A stretch of DNA of 14,166 nt, from contig CAMLYR010000036.1 in assembly GCA_946491915.1 (NCBI GenBank), forward strand, positions 1-14,166, in the 5' to 3' direction. The position numbers were made by a program, and so were the translations under genes. The notes under the pieces were generated by a model, which was given only the letters and a program-made list of their open reading frames with translations, was not told where the DNA came from and did not search any database. Origin of the DNA: an uncultured Clostridium sp. GTDB lineage: Bacteria; Bacillota_A; Clostridia; TANB77; CAG-508. Shown one piece after another: positions 1 through 7,134 of the stretch; the first letter of the stretch is position 1, and each line of letters opens with the position of its first letter.

Positions 1-171
1 CAAACAACAATCACATGTGCATGTGGAAATGTTTTAGAAGTTGGTTCAACAAAAAAAGATATCAAAGTAGATATATGCTCTAAATGTCATCCATTCTGGA
101 CAGGAAACTTAAGACAAGAAACAGCTGGTGGTAGAGCAGATAGATTCAAGAAAAAATATGGACTTGCATAG
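1..171 (+). CDS. rpmE: Large ribosomal subunit protein bL31, 3' part
   Basis: This is the C-terminal 56 residues of ribosomal protein L31; the start lies upstream of the window. The reading begins [11 protein letters not shown], continues with [12 protein letters not shown] and ends [12 protein letters not shown]. The CxC pair (CAC) and the CxxC pair (CSKC) are the four zinc ligands of the zinc-binding form of L31, and the CHPFWTG and GGRADRF segments are family hallmarks. The protein sits on the 50S subunit and contributes to the bridge between subunits. Only the short N-terminus is missing. A hairpin terminator starts 5 nt after the stop, so this is the last gene of its transcript and is not co-transcribed with what follows. 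Confidence 0.96.
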   Translation, partial: QTTITCACGNVLEVGSTKKDIKVDICSKCHPFWTGNLRQETAGGRADRFKKKYGLA

Positions 172-176
172 AAATG

Positions 177-206
177 AAAGTAGAAAAACTCTACTTTTAT
201 TTTTTT
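177..206 (+). terminator. Rho-independent terminator of rpmE
   Basis: A perfect 7-bp stem (AAAGTAG 177-183 with CTACTTT 191-197) has a 7-nt loop and is followed by a T-rich tract (TATTTTTTT). It lies 5 nt after the rpmE stop codon. Confidence 0.85.
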
Positions 207-237
207 GGAATGAAAAATTCTATTTTATAGATAGTTT

Positions 238-268
238 AAAAAACCACTCCTATTTTTGTGAAGTGGTT
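238..268 (-). terminator. Terminator of the minus-strand 222-residue gene
   Basis: Read on the minus strand, AACCACT (268-262) pairs with AGTGGTT (248-242) across a 13-nt loop. Six Ts follow (243-238, the last two of the stem included). It lies just beyond the stop codon at 275. It stands back to back with the rpmE terminator, which fits two convergent transcripts ending here. Confidence 0.75.
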
Positions 269-274
269 CCAACT

Positions 275-943
275 TTATTTATATAATTTTGCTACTTCTT
301 CAGAAGTTAAAATATCTTGAATTTTTAATTTTGCTATCTTACCAGATAACGGAGAGTGAATAGATCCTTTTGGCGTTAAATAAACCAAATAATTATAAGA
401 AGATAGAAACAATTCTACATTTCCATTATCATTTGTATCATATCCATATCCAAATTCAATAAATTGGTTATTTTGATTTAAAGTTAAAAGAGTTACATAT
501 GGTCTAAAATTATTATTTTTATCTGCAATTTCATAAGTTACTAAAAATACTTCACTAAATGAAATTCCCTCTAATTCAAAACTTTTAATATATTTGATAT
601 CTAATAAATTTAAAAGTCTTGCTTCATCAGAAAGATAAATATATTCTGGTAACGATTTTATAGGTTTTAAATCTATTGTAGGCAAAAAATAAGGGTTTAT
701 TGTATTTCCGGATAAAGCATCAACAAAAGATTTCATATCTAACATTCCCCATAAAGCCAATATATGTTTATCTATTTTATGCTTTATATCTCTTCTTAAC
801 AAATCGTTCGTATTTAATAATTGTAAATCCTTTAATGAAAATTCTTTATTCTCTTTTCTTGCTTGTCTATATATTTCAATCACATGAGAGTGACCAATTC
901 TTTTAGAAGTTTTTGTTTTTAATAAAGAATCAAAATCATTCAT
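275..943 (-). CDS. Hypothetical protein, 222 residues
   Basis: I do not recognise this protein. It starts MNDFDSLLKTKTSKRIG. The first 75 residues are charged and helical in character. From about residue 85 the sequence alternates short hydrophobic runs with turns (for example EVFLVTYEIADKN and NQFIEFGYGYDTNDNG), suggesting a mostly beta C-terminal domain. No signal peptide or membrane segment is visible, so it is probably cytosolic. The start is supported by AGGAGG about 8 nt upstream and by an extended -10 element at 974-982. It has its own terminator and is a single-gene transcription unit placed between housekeeping genes on the opposite strand, as expected of a lineage-specific or acquired gene. 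Its codon usage looks as AT-rich as its neighbours. Confidence that it is a real gene is high; its function is unknown. Confidence 0.8.
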   Translation of the reverse strand: MNDFDSLLKTKTSKRIGHSHVIEIYRQARKENKEFSLKDLQLLNTNDLLRRDIKHKIDKHILALWGMLDMKSFVDALSGNTINPYFLPTIDLKPIKSLPEYIYLSDEARLLNLLDIKYIKSFELEGISFSEVFLVTYEIADKNNNFRPYVTLLTLNQNNQFIEFGYGYDTNDNGNVELFLSSYNYLVYLTPKGSIHSPLSGKIAKLKIQDILTSEEVAKLYK

Positions 944-973
944 ATCTTAAAATCCTCCTTTGTATTTTTATAC

Positions 974-982
974 ATTATACCA
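974..982 (-). promoter_or_regulatory. Extended -10 promoter of the 222-residue gene
   Basis: On the minus strand this reads TGGTATAAT, a perfect TATAAT with an upstream TGn extension. It lies about 30 nt before the ATG at 943. No good -35 box is visible; the position is occupied by a T-run. Confidence 0.6.
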
Positions 983-1021
983 TTAAAAAAGGAATTAAAA
1001 AAGATTTTACCGACAAATTTC

Positions 1022-1050
1022 TTGCAAAAATCGCGAAAATATAATAAAAT
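1022..1050 (+). promoter_or_regulatory. Likely promoter of the miaB-mutS operon
   Basis: TTGCAA (1022-1027) and TAAAAT (1045-1050) are separated by 17 nt. An alternative -10, TATAAT, overlaps at 1040-1045. Transcription would begin near 1057, only about 17 nt before the GTG start, leaving just the RBS GGAGG (1062-1066) in the leader. Confidence 0.55.
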
Positions 1051-1073
1051 ATGCAGATGATGGAGGTATAAAT

Positions 1074-2522
1074 GTGGATACAGTAAAAGAAGTAAAAAAG
1101 CAAGAAGAATATATAGAAAAAGTAAAAGAATTGAATAAAGGGAAAATATTAAAATATCATATTTTAACAATGGGATGTCAACTAAATGAAAATGATTCAG
1201 AAAAACTTTGTGGCATGTTAGAAAAAATGGGATATATAAGAACAGAGAAATTTCAAGATGCTGATTTAAACCTATTTAATACCTGTTGTGTAAGAGAAAA
1301 TGCAGAAGATAAGCTATTTGGAAAATTAGGAGAATTAAAACGTGTAAAAGAGGAAAAAGGAACCATTATTGCGATTGGTGGTTGTATGATGCAAGAAAAA
1401 CATATAACTGATAAAATCAAAGAAAGCTATCCTTTTGTCGATATCTTATTTGGAACACATACATTATATCGTTTTCCAGAAGATTTATACAAAGCATTAA
1501 TGGAAAAGAAAAAACAAGAAGATATTTTAGATATAGATGGAGAAATTTATGAGGGATTGCCAATAAAAAGAGATAGTAATATAAAAGCATCAGTTACCAT
1601 TATGAATGGTTGCAACAATTTTTGCACTTATTGTATTGTGCCTTATGTAAGAGGAAGAGAAAGAAGTAGAAAGCCAAAAGAAATTATCAAAGAAGTACAA
1701 GAATTAGCAGAACAAGGATATAAAGAAATTACTTTATTAGGGCAAAATGTTAATTCCTATTTACGAGTAGAAAAAGAAAAAGGAATACCATTTGAGGAAT
1801 ATGAAGGGGTTCATTCTTTTGCCACATTACTAAAAGCAATTAATAAAATAGAAGGAATTGAAAGAATTCGATTTGTTTCACCACATCCTAAAGATTTCAC
1901 AGATGATGTCATTGAAGCAATTGCTAGTTGTGATAAAGTATGTAAGTTAATACATTTACCATTACAATCTGGAAATACAAAAGTATTAAAAGAAATGAAT
2001 CGTAAATATACCAAAGAACAATACTTAAATTTGGTAGAGAAAATGAAAGCTAAAATACCAAATCTAACATTATCAACAGATATTATTGTGGGATTCCCAG
2101 GAGAGACAGAAGAAGAATTTGAAGATACTTTAGATGTTGTAAGAAAAGTAAGATTTGAACAAGTATATATGTTTATTTATTCAAGAAGAGTGGGAACACC
2201 AGGAGATAAAATGGAAAATCAAATTCCAGAAGAAATCAAACATAAACGTTTTGATAGATTAAAAGCATTGGTAGAAAGTCAAATCGAAGAAAATAATCAA
2301 AAATATGTAGGAACGATTCAAAAAGTATTGGTTGAAGGAACAAGTAAAAATAATGAAAAGATGCTAACTGGAAGAACAGATAGCAATAAAGTGGTTATAT
2401 TTGAAGGAAATAAAAGCTTGATTAACCAAATGATAGATTTAAAAATTGTATCAGAACATATGTGGTATTTAAAAGGAGAATGGAAGGAAAATATCAAGAA
2501 TGGGGAAACAAAAACACATTAA
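1074..2522 (+). CDS. miaB: tRNA-2-methylthio-N6-dimethylallyladenosine synthase MiaB
   Basis: MiaB is a radical-SAM methylthiotransferase that adds the methylthio group to N6-isopentenyl-A37 of tRNAs reading UNN codons, which improves decoding fidelity. The 482-residue protein has the usual three parts. The N-terminal UPF0004 domain holds its Fe-S cysteines at 35 (TMGCQLNENDSEK), 71 or 72 (NTCCVREN) and 104 (GGCMMQE). The radical-SAM core carries the CxxxCxxC cluster motif at C180, C184 and C187 (CNNFCTYC), followed by IVPYVRGRERSR. The last 60 or so residues form a TRAM RNA-binding domain. MiaB rather than MtaB is favoured by ENDSEK and the RGRERSR segment. The in-frame start is GTG at 1074, with GGAGG at 1062-1066. 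An out-of-frame ATG overlaps it at 1072. The next gene overlaps its 3' end by 23 nt, so translation is probably coupled. Confidence 0.96.
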   Translation: MDTVKEVKKQEEYIEKVKELNKGKILKYHILTMGCQLNENDSEKLCGMLEKMGYIRTEKFQDADLNLFNTCCVRENAEDKLFGKLGELKRVKEEKGTIIAIGGCMMQEKHITDKIKESYPFVDILFGTHTLYRFPEDLYKALMEKKKQEDILDIDGEIYEGLPIKRDSNIKASVTIMNGCNNFCTYCIVPYVRGRERSRKPKEIIKEVQELAEQGYKEITLLGQNVNSYLRVEKEKGIPFEEYEGVHSFATLLKAINKIEGIERIRFVSPHPKDFTDDVIEAIASCDKVCKLIHLPLQSGNTKVLKEMNRKYTKEQYLNLVEKMKAKIPNLTLSTDIIVGFPGETEEEFEDTLDVVRKVRFEQVYMFIYSRRVGTPGDKMENQIPEEIKHKRFDRLKALVESQIEENNQKYVGTIQKVLVEGTSKNNEKMLTGRTDSNKVVIFEGNKSLINQMIDLKIVSEHMWYLKGEWKENIKNGETKTH

Positions 2523-3312
2523 TGAAAAATTAGATTTAGGGCAAAATCAGAAATATGATGATGCAGTTGGAGAACTAACACTTAAATTTTCACCTGAATT
2601 AGGGAAAAAGCTAGGAAATCTATTTATGGAATTACATTTACAAGATCAGCATATGAATGTAGATACCTATATGACATCCATGAGAGATATATTTGTTCTT
2701 TTAAATAAAAGGAATAAAGGGATTTCACCTAAAAATGATGCTTTTATTAGTGAACAAGATATATTGGAACTTGTGAGAAGATATCCTAGAATTTTAAGTC
2801 AATCTGTCTTACAAAAAGTAAAGCAAAATTTAGACATTTTAGATAACTTAAGTTGTATGGATATCCAAAAAGTAAATCAATTAATAAAACAATCAAAAGG
2901 ATATATTTTTAGTATAGGAGAAAGAAAGTTAAAGGAAACTTGCATATTTCTAGATAATATATTTGTTATGGATGAAATAGGAAGAAAAAGAAATGCTGTA
3001 GAATATATGTTAAGTGACTTAGGAGAAAAAAATTTACAAGTGAGTACAAAAAAGATATATGCAAGATTGATGCATATTTGCACAATAAATCAGACAAATG
3101 TGATTTTGAAAAAGCTATTTGATTTTTGTTATAAACGAAATGAAGAAGAATATAAAGAAAAATATCATATGAACCAAGAACAATTAGAAAATCAATATGT
3201 ATTACCAGATGCAGAGAATATAGAAACTTATAAAAAAAGTATTGAAGAAAGTATAAGTAAAATCATTCATCCAGAACATGGAGAAAAAACAGATGAACCA
3301 AGATTGGAGTAA
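2500..3312 (+). CDS. Hypothetical helical protein with mTERF-like repeats
   Basis: The function of this 270-residue protein is not known to me. It appears entirely helical and soluble, with no signal peptide. Two consecutive stretches of about 37 residues (85-120 and 121-157) share a pattern: EQDILELVRRYPRILSQS then KVKQNLDILDNLS, followed by KVNQLIKQSKGYIFSIG then RKLKETCIFLDNI. The LVRRYPRILS plus KxKxNLxxL spacing resembles the helix-helix-3/10-helix unit of mitochondrial termination factor (mTERF) proteins, which bind nucleic acid. This is a resemblance by eye, not a proven homology. A third, weaker unit may cover 160-195. The C-terminus is acidic and polar. The gene starts inside miaB (23-nt overlap) with only a weak RBS (AAGG, 12 nt away), and ends 16 nt before mutS. 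It therefore belongs to the miaB-mutS operon and is probably made by translational coupling. Confidence 0.8.
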   Translation: MGKQKHINEKLDLGQNQKYDDAVGELTLKFSPELGKKLGNLFMELHLQDQHMNVDTYMTSMRDIFVLLNKRNKGISPKNDAFISEQDILELVRRYPRILSQSVLQKVKQNLDILDNLSCMDIQKVNQLIKQSKGYIFSIGERKLKETCIFLDNIFVMDEIGRKRNAVEYMLSDLGEKNLQVSTKKIYARLMHICTINQTNVILKKLFDFCYKRNEEEYKEKYHMNQEQLENQYVLPDAENIETYKKSIEESISKIIHPEHGEKTDEPRLE

Positions 3313-3328
3313 AGGAGAAGAAATATAA

Positions 3329-5956
3329 ATGTCAGAAAATAAAAACAAAGAATTTTCGCCTATGATGCAACGATATCTTGAAACGAAAGAACAATACAAA
3401 GATTGTATCTTGTTTTATAGATTAGGTGACTTTTATGAAATGTTCTTTGATGATGCCATTACTGCAGCAAGAGAACTAGAAATTACACTAACAGGAAAAG
3501 ATTGCGGACAAGAAGAAAGAGCACCAATGGCAGGAGTACCACATCATGCAGCTGAAATGTATATTTCAAAATTAATTGCTAAAGGATACAAAGTCGCAAT
3601 CTGTGAACAATTGGAAGACCCAAAAACAGCAAAAGGCATTGTAAAAAGAGGTGTTATTAGAGTTGTTACACCAGGTACCATTGTAGAGAGCAATATGCTT
3701 GAAGAAAGAAAAAATAACTATATTATGTCTATTTTTAAATCTGGAATCTATTTTGGTATTAGTGTATGTGATATATCAACAGGAGAATTCTATGCAGCAG
3801 AAATTAAAGACAATAACAATTTTCCACAATTGTTAGATGAGATTGCAAGATATTCTCCATCAGAATTAGTCATTAATTCTAATTTAGCAGACTGCACAGA
3901 AGAAATGAGTAAAATTAGAGAACGTTTTAGTACATATATTACAAGATTTCAGGATAAATTTTTTGATAGTAAACCAGATATTATTAAGTTACGATTTAAC
4001 TTAGTGGATACCAATCAAAAACCAATTGAAAATATAGAAGAAAGAAGTTTTGCAGTAGCCAGTATTAATGCTTTAATTGAATACATAGAACAAACACAAA
4101 TGACTAGCTTAGACCATATAAATAAAATTACGGTTTATCAAATATCAAAATATATGTCATTAGATATCAATGCTAGAAGAAATTTAGAAATTACAGAAAA
4201 AATGAGAGACAAATCTAAAAAAGGAACTTTATTATGGGTATTAGATAAAACCTCAACTTCTATGGGAGGAAGACATTTAAGAAGATGGCTAAATGATCCA
4301 TTAATTGATACTTTAGAAATAAATAGAAGATTAGAAGCTGTAAAAGAGTTAAAAGATAATGTAATGCTTAGAGGAGATGTTATTGACAATTTAAAAAAGG
4401 TATATGATATTGAAAGATTAGCTGGAAAAATGGCTTATGGTAATGCCAATGCAAGAGATATGATTACATTAAAAAATTCTTTAGCAAGATTACCAGAGGT
4501 GAAAAGTGTTTTGCAAAACACTGAATCCCCAATGTTAAAAGATATTTATGAAAACTTAGATGAGTTACAAGATATCTATGAATTGATTGAAAAATCGATT
4601 GTAGATGATCCACCAATGACTGTAAAAGATGGTGGGATTATTAAAATGGGATATGATGAAGAGGTTGATAAATTAAAAACAGCAACGACAGAAGGAAAAA
4701 ATTGGATTATTCAATTAGAAGCTGATGAAAAGGAAAAAACAGGAATTAAAAATTTAAAAGTAGGATTTAACAAAGTATTTGGTTATTTCATAGAAGTTAC
4801 CAAATCAAACCTAGATCAAGTTCCTGAAAGATATATTAGGAAACAAACGTTAACAAATGCAGAAAGATATATTACAGAAGAATTGAAAAACTTGGAAAAC
4901 CAAATTTTAGGTGCAGAAGAAAAAGTTGTTAGCCTAGAATATGATTTATTTACGAAAATAAGGGAAGAAATTGCCAAAAATATTATTAGATTGCAAAAAA
5001 CAGCAACCATGGTATCTACTTTAGATGTATTAGCATCATTTGCACAAGTAGCAGAAGATATGAATTATTGTATGCCACAGGTAGATAATTCAGGAATCAT
5101 TGATATCAAGGGAGGAAGACACCCTGTGATTGAAAAAATGCTAGGTGCAGGAGAATTTGTAGAAAATGATACCTATCTAGATAAAGATGAAAACAGATTA
5201 TCGATTATTACAGGACCTAACATGGCTGGTAAATCAACATATATGAGACAAGTTGCCTTAATTACGTTAATGGCACAAGTCGGAAGTTTTGTACCAGCAG
5301 AAGAAGCCAAAATTGGTGTTGTTGATAAAATCTTTACAAGAGTTGGTGCATCTGATGATTTAAGTATGGGACAAAGTACCTTTATGGTAGAAATGATGGA
5401 AGTAGCAACCATATTAAAAGAAGCAACACCAAATAGTTTAGTTATCTTAGATGAAATTGGAAGAGGAACATCTACCTATGATGGTTTATCAATTGCTTGG
5501 GCAGTGGCAGAATATATAGCCAACAAAGAAAAATGTGGAGCCAAAACATTATTTGCAACACACTATCATGAATTAACAGAACTAGAAGAGAAGATTGAAG
5601 GTGTTAAAAATTATTCTATTGCCGTTAAAGAAAAAGGAGAAGATATTATCTTTTTAAGAAAGATTGTCAGAGGTGGAACAGATGAAAGCTATGGTATTCA
5701 TGTAGCAAGATTAGCAGGTGTTCCAAAATTGGTTACAGAAGAGGCAAACAAAATCTTAAAATCTTTAGAAAGAAAAAATATCTTAACAGGTAAAAAAGAA
5801 GAAAAGAAAGATAAAAAGCAAGTAGAGGGACAATTTGATATGTATAATTTCAAATTAGCAGAAATTGCTCATGAAATTGATAAAATTAACCTAAATGAAT
5901 TAACACCAATTGATGCTTTAAATACATTGGTAAGAATAAAGGAAAAGATGAAATAA
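3329..5956 (+). CDS. mutS: DNA mismatch repair protein MutS
   Basis: MutS scans DNA, binds mismatches and small loops, and uses ATP to recruit MutL. At 875 residues it has the usual MutS1 length. The mismatch-binding domain I contains GDFYEMF with the intercalating Phe35 and Glu37 of the FxE motif. Connector, lever and clamp domains follow. The ABC-type ATPase domain has Walker A GPNMAGKST at 629-637 (Lys635), Walker B LVILDEIGRGTST with Asp708 and Glu709, and the FATHYHEL switch motif. The C-terminal tail after about 800 is lysine-rich and then ends in a short helical segment, as in MutS dimer-tetramer regions. AAAGGAG at 3311-3317 overlaps the upstream stop and serves as RBS. The gene is the last of the operon: a strong terminator follows, and mutL, often the next gene in Bacillota, is not here. 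Confidence 0.98.
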   Translation: MSENKNKEFSPMMQRYLETKEQYKDCILFYRLGDFYEMFFDDAITAARELEITLTGKDCGQEERAPMAGVPHHAAEMYISKLIAKGYKVAICEQLEDPKTAKGIVKRGVIRVVTPGTIVESNMLEERKNNYIMSIFKSGIYFGISVCDISTGEFYAAEIKDNNNFPQLLDEIARYSPSELVINSNLADCTEEMSKIRERFSTYITRFQDKFFDSKPDIIKLRFNLVDTNQKPIENIEERSFAVASINALIEYIEQTQMTSLDHINKITVYQISKYMSLDINARRNLEITEKMRDKSKKGTLLWVLDKTSTSMGGRHLRRWLNDPLIDTLEINRRLEAVKELKDNVMLRGDVIDNLKKVYDIERLAGKMAYGNANARDMITLKNSLARLPEVKSVLQNTESPMLKDIYENLDELQDIYELIEKSIVDDPPMTVKDGGIIKMGYDEEVDKLKTATTEGKNWIIQLEADEKEKTGIKNLKVGFNKVFGYFIEVTKSNLDQVPERYIRKQTLTNAERYITEELKNLENQILGAEEKVVSLEYDLFTKIREEIAKNIIRLQKTATMVSTLDVLASFAQVAEDMNYCMPQVDNSGIIDIKGGRHPVIEKMLGAGEFVENDTYLDKDENRLSIITGPNMAGKSTYMRQVALITLMAQVGSFVPAEEAKIGVVDKIFTRVGASDDLSMGQSTFMVEMMEVATILKEATPNSLVILDEIGRGTSTYDGLSIAWAVAEYIANKEKCGAKTLFATHYHELTELEEKIEGVKNYSIAVKEKGEDIIFLRKIVRGGTDESYGIHVARLAGVPKLVTEEANKILKSLERKNILTGKKEEKKDKKQVEGQFDMYNFKLAEIAHEIDKINLNELTPIDALNTLVRIKEKMK

Positions 5957-5972
5957 TATAACATAATAAAAG

Positions 5973-6029
5973 AAAGGCGAGATTGTGAAGTGAACTTTTT
6001 TGGGTTCACTCCATTATTCTCGCCTTTTT
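5973..6029 (+). terminator. Nested-hairpin terminator after mutS, possibly bidirectional
   Basis: The outer stem is a perfect 10 bp, AAAGGCGAGA (5973-5982) with TCTCGCCTTT (6018-6027), with further Ts to 6029. An inner perfect 7-bp stem, AGTGAAC (5989-5995) with GTTCACT (6004-6010), sits within it. The minus strand also has a T-rich tail (TTTCTTTTATT), so it may also stop transcripts from the minus-strand gene ending at 6063. Confidence 0.85.
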
Positions 6030-6062
6030 ACATAAACTTTTTAATAAAAAAATTCTTTAAAT

Positions 6063-6974
6063 TTAAATTCTTTTCTTAATAGGCAGCAGCATAACTCGAT
6101 AACCACGATCATAGCACTCAAAAGAAGTAGTAAAATTCCTAGCGGCTGCTGGAAAAGATGAATTTAAAATGTATTCTTTTTGTCTGTTTGAATCAGCAAT
6201 GAGATACAGTCCGTGAGCTCCATTGCACCGTGTTGCAATCATGGTAGGACTATCAAAGATTTCAGAAGTGTATTCTCCACTTCCAGAACAAATCAAGTCT
6301 TCTAATCCATAGATTCCATGTATTTGAAGTTGTTTTCGAACCTCTTTTTCATATCGATTCCAGGCATCATATTCTAATTCGTCTTCTCTGCGAATATGCT
6401 GTACTTCCAAACGAAAACGTTCAAAAATTTCTTCAAAGATGCAATCCATTGCTGCACCACATGGAAGAGAAGAAACAAATTTTTCATCGTGCCCTTTCAT
6501 ATAATTTTGAGCTGATTTTTGTGCTTCTGGATATGTGATTAAATCAATCAAAGATCCTTCGGAAAAAGTTAATTTACCTAGACCATTTCTTCGGGCTCTT
6601 GTAACAGCAATATAGAAGCCACCAAAGTTTTCTATACACTGTTTGAAATTGGAATCATCTGTTTCCTTATATTTTGTTTCCAAATTATCAGGAAAGATAT
6701 CACCTCCAAAATTACGACGCCCACCTTTAGAGCGTATGGTTTTAGAAGATTTTTTGGGATAGAATATCCCATTGCAGATAAGGTTATCTACATTTATCCA
6801 TTTGAAGATACTTTGATCTTCTTTATTTTGAATAAAAAAACCATTACCATTTCCAGGAATTTCTGTAAATCCCTTAAAAACAGGTGGTTTTGTCGTAGAA
6901 TAACCTTTTTGAAAAGAATTTAACTTTTCTAAAGATGTGTTATTTAACCGTTTCTTACTTTCTGCATTATTCAT
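6063..6974 (-). CDS. FGE-sulfatase (SUMF1/C-type lectin fold) domain protein, probably non-catalytic
   Basis: The 303-residue protein follows the pattern of the formylglycine-generating-enzyme-like fold. After a polar N-terminus come PVFKGFTEIPG and FKWINVDNL (the usual P-KGF and VWIPV positions, about 31-64), then GGFYIAVTRA (118-127, the FYIxRYE position) and ITYPEAQKSAQNY (146-158). SSLPCGAAMD (168-177) takes the place of RLPTEAEWE. HGIYGLEDLICSGSGEYT (219-236) matches GxYDMxGNVWEWT, and AAARNF with RGYRVML (276-296) matches the terminal ARS and GFRxxL. The paired cysteines of active FGE are not apparent, so a binding role, as in phage or surface lectin-fold proteins, is more likely than enzymatic activity. 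No signal peptide is seen. AGGAGG lies about 8 nt before the ATG. The gene is divergent from the XRE regulator at 7135, and its base composition is visibly less AT-rich than its neighbours, suggesting transfer. Confidence 0.72.
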   Translation of the reverse strand: MNNAESKKRLNNTSLEKLNSFQKGYSTTKPPVFKGFTEIPGNGNGFFIQNKEDQSIFKWINVDNLICNGIFYPKKSSKTIRSKGGRRNFGGDIFPDNLETKYKETDDSNFKQCIENFGGFYIAVTRARRNGLGKLTFSEGSLIDLITYPEAQKSAQNYMKGHDEKFVSSLPCGAAMDCIFEEIFERFRLEVQHIRREDELEYDAWNRYEKEVRKQLQIHGIYGLEDLICSGSGEYTSEIFDSPTMIATRCNGAHGLYLIADSNRQKEYILNSSFPAAARNFTTSFECYDRGYRVMLLPIKKRI

Positions 6975-6998
6975 TTTTGAATCCTCCTTAAAAAGTTT

Positions 6999-7004
6999 AT
7001 TATA
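6999..7004 (-). promoter_or_regulatory. -10 element of the FGE-like gene
   Basis: On the minus strand this reads TATAAT, 25 nt before the ATG at 6974. The -35 position (about 7022-7027) reads TGTAAA and lies inside the 7019-7041 palindrome, so a protein bound to the palindrome would block this promoter. Confidence 0.55.
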
Positions 7005-7018
7005 TTAGCATTTTACTA

Positions 7019-7041
7019 CTCTTTACATAAAATGTAAAGAG
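7019..7041. promoter_or_regulatory. Perfect palindrome, candidate operator between divergent genes
   Basis: CTCTTTACAT (7019-7028), AAA, then ATGTAAAGAG (7032-7041): two perfect 10-bp arms around 3 nt. It covers the -35 region of the minus-strand gene and lies 21 nt upstream of the -35 of the XRE gene. No T-run follows on either strand, so it is not a terminator. The likely ligand is the XRE protein encoded next to it. Confidence 0.65.
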
Positions 7042-7062
7042 GGAGAATGTCGAAAATGCAAT

Positions 7063-7091
7063 TTGACATTATGTAACCTGTAGAGTATAAT
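7063..7091 (+). promoter_or_regulatory. Consensus sigma-A promoter of the XRE gene
   Basis: TTGACA (7063-7068), a 17-nt spacer and TATAAT (7086-7091) form an exact consensus. A second inverted repeat, AATGTC (7046-7051) with GACATT (7065-7070), overlaps the -35 box and may be another regulator site. Confidence 0.85.
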
Positions 7092-7134
7092 ATTTTTATG
7101 GATAAAATTAAAAATAAAAAATTAGGAGGAAAAT

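Noticed and set aside
700..906. 68-codon plus-strand ORF inside the 222-residue gene
   Set aside because: It is antisense to a gene with promoter, RBS and terminator, and has no RBS of its own.
940..1170. 76-codon minus-strand ORF upstream of the 222-residue gene
   Set aside because: It covers the miaB promoter, RBS and start and is a Leu/Tyr-rich shadow of purine-rich miaB codons.
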